In this document: one piece after another, positions 60,042 to 64,000 of the stretch
Numbering within the stretch: position 1 is the stretch's first letter
Layout of the letters: each line of letters starts with the position of its first letter
Source: Levilactobacillus yonginensis
GTDB lineage: Bacteria > Bacillota > Bacilli > Lactobacillales > Lactobacillaceae
Length of the DNA: 64,000 nucleotides
Assembly: GCF_964065165.1 (NCBI RefSeq)
Contig: NZ_OZ061549.1
Coordinates: 2,542,001 to 2,606,000 of the forward strand
Direction: 5' to 3'
The notes under the pieces: generated by a model
What the model saw: only the letters and a program-made list of their open reading frames with translations
Database searches by the model: none
What the model was told of the DNA's origin: nothing
Position numbers and translations under genes: made by a program

Positions 60042-61492
60042 TGGCAACTATTTCCCAATCACCGGGGTTACCGGTTAAATATATCGTCGCGGTGTTAACG
60101 ACGTTTACAGCAACTTTTCTAGCGGCCGTCACCGGTGCTTTCCCTGTTGCTTGGTTAGTTGCGATTGGTGCTGGGTGGTCCCTCAATCAGTTACGGCAAC
60201 AGCGCGAACTGATCTTGTTGGCCATCGTATTGTTACTCGTTTTTCAAAACTTTTTGATTGGCGTGGGCGCTCATTTAGCTGGAAATGACCAAGGACTAAC
60301 GTTTTTGACACAGGTACCACTTCTCTTCACGGTGGGGCTGTTCGTTGGCGGTCCGCTTAAAACCATCCGTTGCGATTTGACGACGCAGCTTTTTCTCGGG
60401 CTATTGGGAATCACACTGGGGTCGCTGGCACTAGGGCACGGGTCGCTGGGTGCAATTATCGCTAATCTTAGAAATTTGACGTTCTTTTTCATGGTCTATC
60501 AGATAGCTTGGCAGAATAGTCGGCTGGCATCGTTTGATGTCGCGGCCCTTTGTCGGCGGTTGTGCCACCTAGCCTTGCTGGTTATTGGCGTCGGTGTGAT
60601 TCTTCTGCTGGGTGGATATCGCGCGTACGCTGCCATTGGTATTGATGAAGTTTATCGCGCCAAGGGGGCCAGTGCTGTCGCGCAGGCAGGATTAGACGGT
60701 CGGTTTTACTCAGATGCCTTTGGCCACGCTGTGACGCGGATGGGGTCGCTGTACTACGAGCCCGTCAACCTCGGCTATCTGTTAGTGGGAATTCTCCTAT
60801 TTCTGTTGATGTTTCGCTGGACTCAGAGTTGGGTGGTCCGGGTGGTCGGTGACGTTATCGTTCTGGTAGGCGTGTGCTTAACCTTTGGGAAAGGTGCGCT
60901 CATGGTGCTGGGGCTGGTGCTGATTGCCCCGGGAATTCACCGGAGTCTGAAGTGGTGTCTTCATTTTTTAAATGACCCAGCCATCTATCTGGGTGTGATA
61001 CTACTAGTTGCTGGACTGGTTTACCTCTACAGTAACTTTTACTACCAAACGTTCGGTGGGGCGGTGGGTAACCACTTTACCGCCATTACAGAAACGTGGC
61101 GAAATATCTTAGCCCGACCGTTGGGCCACGGCTTAGGAACCGGGGGTAACGCGGCAGCAGCCCTGAACGTTGGGGAGAGTGATGATACTACCTGGTTGAG
61201 TACGGGCGGTGAAACAGCCCTCCTGTCGTTTGGGTATCAGATCGGTTTAGTGGGAATCGGCGTCTTGAGCCTGATTTTTGTTCAGTTAGGGCGGCAACAT
61301 CTGGTTCGTTTAAATTCATTGACGCGCCGAGTCCAGGCTAGTTGTCTGCAGATGGCATATCTACCAGTAATTTTGATTATCATGAGTATTTTTCAAGACA
61401 ATACATTTACCCCCCAATGTATTGCAATCTATATGATGTTACTGGCGATGGGACCAGTTCTTCGTCGCCCAGCAGGAGAGGAGTCCGCATGA
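60041..61492 (+). CDS. EPS polymerase (Wzy-like) membrane protein
   Basis: A 483-residue protein with about twelve hydrophobic segments and a large loop near 185-240, in the position of the repeat-unit polymerase. Resembles the O-antigen ligase/polymerase family: hydrophilic loop with the segment LGHGLGTGGNAAAALN and a C-terminal SIFQDNTFTPQCIAIYMML. ATG 60041 follows AAGGAG and overlaps the previous stop. Wzy sequences are weakly conserved, so the call rests on topology and context. Confidence 0.75.
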   Translation: MATISQSPGLPVKYIVAVLTTFTATFLAAVTGAFPVAWLVAIGAGWSLNQLRQQRELILLAIVLLLVFQNFLIGVGAHLAGNDQGLTFLTQVPLLFTVGLFVGGPLKTIRCDLTTQLFLGLLGITLGSLALGHGSLGAIIANLRNLTFFFMVYQIAWQNSRLASFDVAALCRRLCHLALLVIGVGVILLLGGYRAYAAIGIDEVYRAKGASAVAQAGLDGRFYSDAFGHAVTRMGSLYYEPVNLGYLLVGILLFLLMFRWTQSWVVRVVGDVIVLVGVCLTFGKGALMVLGLVLIAPGIHRSLKWCLHFLNDPAIYLGVILLVAGLVYLYSNFYYQTFGGAVGNHFTAITETWRNILARPLGHGLGTGGNAAAALNVGESDDTTWLSTGGETALLSFGYQIGLVGIGVLSLIFVQLGRQHLVRLNSLTRRVQASCLQMAYLPVILIIMSIFQDNTFTPQCIAIYMMLLAMGPVLRRPAGEESA

Positions 61493-62487
61493 GGTCCCCA
61501 TACTTTTCAATCATCATTCCGGTGTACAATGCCGCTCATTTTCTGGAGCGCTGCTTGACCTCGGTGCTAGACCAGGCATTCACAGATTTTGAAGTCTTGG
61601 CGGTGGACGATGGTTCAACAGATGCTTCACTGGCGGTGCTTCAACAGTTGGCGGTGAACGCATCGGCGCTGCAGGTGTTTTCTCAGGTCAATGCGGGTGT
61701 CTCCGCCGCGAGAAATGCCGGGTTAAAAGTGGCAAGGGGGCAGTACGTGTTGTTCCTAGACCCGGATGATTATTTAGTAACGGATGCACTGACGATTTTG
61801 AAGAATCAGCTGATGAGTCAACCAGATATTGTTTGTTTCAACGTCTTATTGGCGAGTCATGGCCGAACATTCATTATGCCGTTGAATGAGTTGTTTGCTC
61901 ACAAACAGATCTTGCCCGCAGACCGCTTTCTGGAAGCTATTTTTACCAGGGGTGGGTTTCAAGGCTACGCCTGTAACAAAGCCTATCGTCGGGCGGCGAT
62001 TCAGGGCATGCAGTTTGACGAGCACGTGGCGTATTTGGAGGATGAATTGTTTAACGTCCAACTAGCCCAACGGGTGGCGACGATTCTGTGTCTGCCGGAG
62101 CCGCTGTATGTGTATCGGCAACACGCCGAGTCGTTAGTGAATTCAGGCTTTAATCCTAAAAAGGTCACGGCGATTCAAGCGGTCGATCAGATGCTGACCA
62201 GTGTCCCGCCAGCATTTCGAACGGATCTTAAGATTCGCCGGAATCGGTTGCTTATAGAACTGGCTAGTGCTGCTTTAAGAAGCCATCGGGAGTTTAAGCA
62301 ACTGCGCGCTGCGTATTATCGACTGTCCCCGCGCTGCCAGCATTGGGTGTATGGACCAGCTAATCAGATAATTCTTAGGGTGGCCAACTGGCATTTTGCG
62401 GGAGCAGCACGACTTTTTCGGACGAAAGATATACTAGTGAAGAGTCGCCTGTTCTACTGGTTGCGTTACCGGTTGGCTAGACCGTAG
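61489..62487 (+). CDS. Family 2 glycosyltransferase
   Basis: A 332-residue GT2 (GT-A) transferase. FSIIIPVYNAAHFLERCLTSVLDQ start, VDDGSTD (about 43-49) and FLDPDDY (about 87-93, DxD-like). NAGVSAARNAGL is typical of the family. ATG 61489 overlaps the previous stop with SD GGAGAGGAG; a longer frame is open into the polymerase gene but has no SD. Sugar unknown. Confidence 0.9.
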   Translation: MRSPYFSIIIPVYNAAHFLERCLTSVLDQAFTDFEVLAVDDGSTDASLAVLQQLAVNASALQVFSQVNAGVSAARNAGLKVARGQYVLFLDPDDYLVTDALTILKNQLMSQPDIVCFNVLLASHGRTFIMPLNELFAHKQILPADRFLEAIFTRGGFQGYACNKAYRRAAIQGMQFDEHVAYLEDELFNVQLAQRVATILCLPEPLYVYRQHAESLVNSGFNPKKVTAIQAVDQMLTSVPPAFRTDLKIRRNRLLIELASAALRSHREFKQLRAAYYRLSPRCQHWVYGPANQIILRVANWHFAGAARLFRTKDILVKSRLFYWLRYRLARP

Positions 62488-62499
62488 CCGGTTGCTCGC

Positions 62500-63977
62500 A
62501 TGAATGAAGGGGTTCGGGAAAATTATATGAGAAAGTTGATGACAAAATATAAGCAGCTTCCAGTCCAAGTGCGGGCCCCCTTTTGGTTTCTAATTTGTGC
62601 GTTTGTTCAGCGGGGGTTGTCAGTCCTGACGACCCCCATTTTTACGCGCTTGCTGACCCCGCAGGAGTACGGACAATTTAGTGTTTTCAATTCCTGGCTA
62701 AACGTGGTGACTATTCTGGTGTCACTGAACCTCTACGCGGGTGTATATATGCAGGGGTTAGTGAAATTTGACCGGGAGCAAGCAACTTTTTCCTCTTCCA
62801 TGCAGGGATTGACGGTCGTTTTGGCTGCTGGGTGGACCGCTGGCTATCTGCTATTCAGGACGCAGGTAAACCAGTTGCTTGGCTTGCCGACGGTTCAGGT
62901 GCTGGCCATGTTGGTGATTATCTGGGCCGGCGCGGCGTTTAACTTTTGGTCGGTTGCACAGCGTGTGGCCTACCGTTACCAACGATTGGTGGCGATGACG
63001 CTGCTGGTGACCGTTAGCCAACCAGTGGTGGGTATTTGGTTAGTGGTCCACGCGCAGGACAAGGTGACAGCGCGCATCGTGGGATTGGCCCTGGTTCAGT
63101 TGATGGCGTACGTCGGTTTCTTCTTCGTTCAAATGAGACGGGGACGGCATTTTTTCGGAAGTACGCCATCTGCTTTAATGTGCCGTTACTGCCACATTTT
63201 CTCTCGCAGGCAGTGTTATTTAGTTCGGACCGCATCATGATCGATAGGATGTTGGGCGCCGGGGTGGCAGGGATTTACACGCTAGCTAGTGCAATTTCGA
63301 TGTTAACGACCCTTTTTAACGATGTGTTGCTACAGACGTTGGAGCCCTGGATGTATCAGAAAATCAAAGCAGGACGAGTGGCGGACATTTCACGAGTTGC
63401 TTTGCCGGCGTTGGGGGTGATTGCGGCAATCAACATTGGGTTCATTGCTTTTGCACCGGAACTAGTGGCTATCTTTGCGCCGGCCTCATATTTGCAGGCA
63501 ATCTGGGTCATGCCACCGATTACAATGAGTGTCTTCTTCGCCTTTTTGTACAACTTTTTCGTGGTGTTTGAGTTGTACTATGAGAAAACACTATTCGTAA
63601 CGATAGCCACCATTGCTGGAGCCGGGTTGAATCTGGGGTTGAACTTTTGGTTGATTCCTCGGTTGGGGTTCTATGCGGCAGGTTACACGACTTTAATCTG
63701 CTACGTTGCGTACGCTTTGGGCCACTATCTCCTAATGCGGCGTATTTGTCGAGATCGACTGGCAGGCGTGCAGGTCTATCAACCGCGGCGGTTATTACTG
63801 ATTGTTGGTATTTTTATGAGCGTTGGGCTGCTATTTCTAGTTAGTTATCGCTGGCCGTTGATTCGCTACGGGTTGATTGGCGTTGGCAGTTTAGTCCTTT
63901 TCTTGAGCCGGCATCGGTTGGTGGCGACGGTTCGTGATTTAGTTGCTGTTAGGCAGGGGGATGAGACGTCGGCGTGA
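62500..63977 (+). pseudogene. EPS flippase Wzx (MATE/MOP superfamily), frameshifted
   Basis: Two overlapping frames make one oligosaccharide flippase. The first (62500-63240) has SVLTTPIFTRLLTPQEYGQFSVFNSWLNV and helices up to YVGFFFVQMRRGRHFF, then reads nonsense and stops. The second continues from FFRKYAICFNVPLLPHFLSQAVLFSSDRIMIDRML to the end at 63977. The break lies at the T6 run 63151-63156 region (CATTTTTTCGG); one extra T would restore about 492 residues, a normal Wzx length. It may be a real mutation, slippage-based phase variation, or a sequencing error. The exact start is uncertain (62500 or 62527). Confidence 0.85.
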
Positions 63978-64000
63978 AGAATTCAGTAAATGTTAAAAAA
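63974..64000 (+). CDS. Start of a further EPS gene (partial)
   Basis: GTG 63974 overlaps the flippase TGA in the GTGA pattern used elsewhere in this operon, with AGGGGGATGAG upstream, and reads MKNSVNVKK to the window edge. Too short to identify. Confidence 0.45.

Noticed and set aside
62500..63977. Programmed -1/+1 ribosomal frameshifting in the flippase gene
   Set aside because: The T6 run does not form a classic slippery heptamer with a clear stimulating structure, and flippases are not known to use it. A one-base indel is simpler.

Overview
The window is chromosomal DNA from a lactic acid bacterium, most probably a Lactobacillaceae species of the Levilactobacillus/Lactiplantibacillus type. 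This rests on strong SD sequences with ATG/GTG/TTG starts, sigma-A promoters that mostly have 17-bp spacers, gene order (ctsR-clpC, rpoB-rpoC, rpsL-rpsG-fusA, the S10-spc-alpha operons, ecfA1-ecfA2-ecfT-truA-rplM-rpsI), and two RNA elements known only from Lactobacillales: a Lacto-rpoB-type leader and an L17 downstream element. The species is not determined.

Layout. 1-7000: housekeeping and uptake genes, namely a PAP2 phosphatase, an alpha/beta hydrolase, a GNAT acetyltransferase, a lysine permease under a complete lysine riboswitch, a deoxynucleoside kinase, and serS under a T-box. 7638-8598: an operon of eight tRNAs (Val, Leu, Thr, Gly, Leu, Arg, Pro, Pro) ending in a terminator. 8646-11756: ctsR-clpC with a CtsR operator at its own promoter. 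12144-20326: a TetR regulator and rpoB-rpoC. 20352-24588: a competence prepilin peptidase on the minus strand, then rpsL-rpsG-fusA. 24687-25985: a MATE exporter between the str and S10 clusters. 26345-40796: the S10-spc-alpha superoperon with secY, adk, infA, rpmJ, rpoA and rplQ. 41007-45377: the energizing module of the ECF vitamin transporters, truA and rplM-rpsI. 45747-48080: a KtrAB potassium uptake pair. 48138-49506: asnA on the minus strand under an Asn T-box. 50013-52648: an APC permease and lipoate-protein ligase. 52782-55142: an LCP ligase and a dTDP-glucose dehydratase. 55248 to the end: an exopolysaccharide (EPS) operon.

How it fits together. The centre is the growth-rate machinery (RNA polymerase, translation factors, about thirty ribosomal proteins). 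Its expression seems to be set by structured leaders and a 3' element more than by protein regulators. Amino-acid genes are read out by RNA sensors: lysine riboswitch for lysP, Ser T-box for serS, Asn T-box for asnA. The EPS operon has the usual order: chain-length regulator, tyrosine kinase, phosphatase, priming transferase, Alg14/Alg13-type pair, glycosyltransferases, polymerase and flippase. Its flippase is split by a one-base frameshift at a T6 run, so the locus may be defective or phase-variable.

I saw no insertion sequence, prophage, CRISPR array, rRNA gene or replication origin. I found no clear new protein system. The least explained signals are RNA-level or operator-like: hairpin-rich DNA at 49551-49913, tandem repeats on the ktrB promoter, inverted repeats around the rplM and PAP2 promoters, and the ribosomal-gene leaders.
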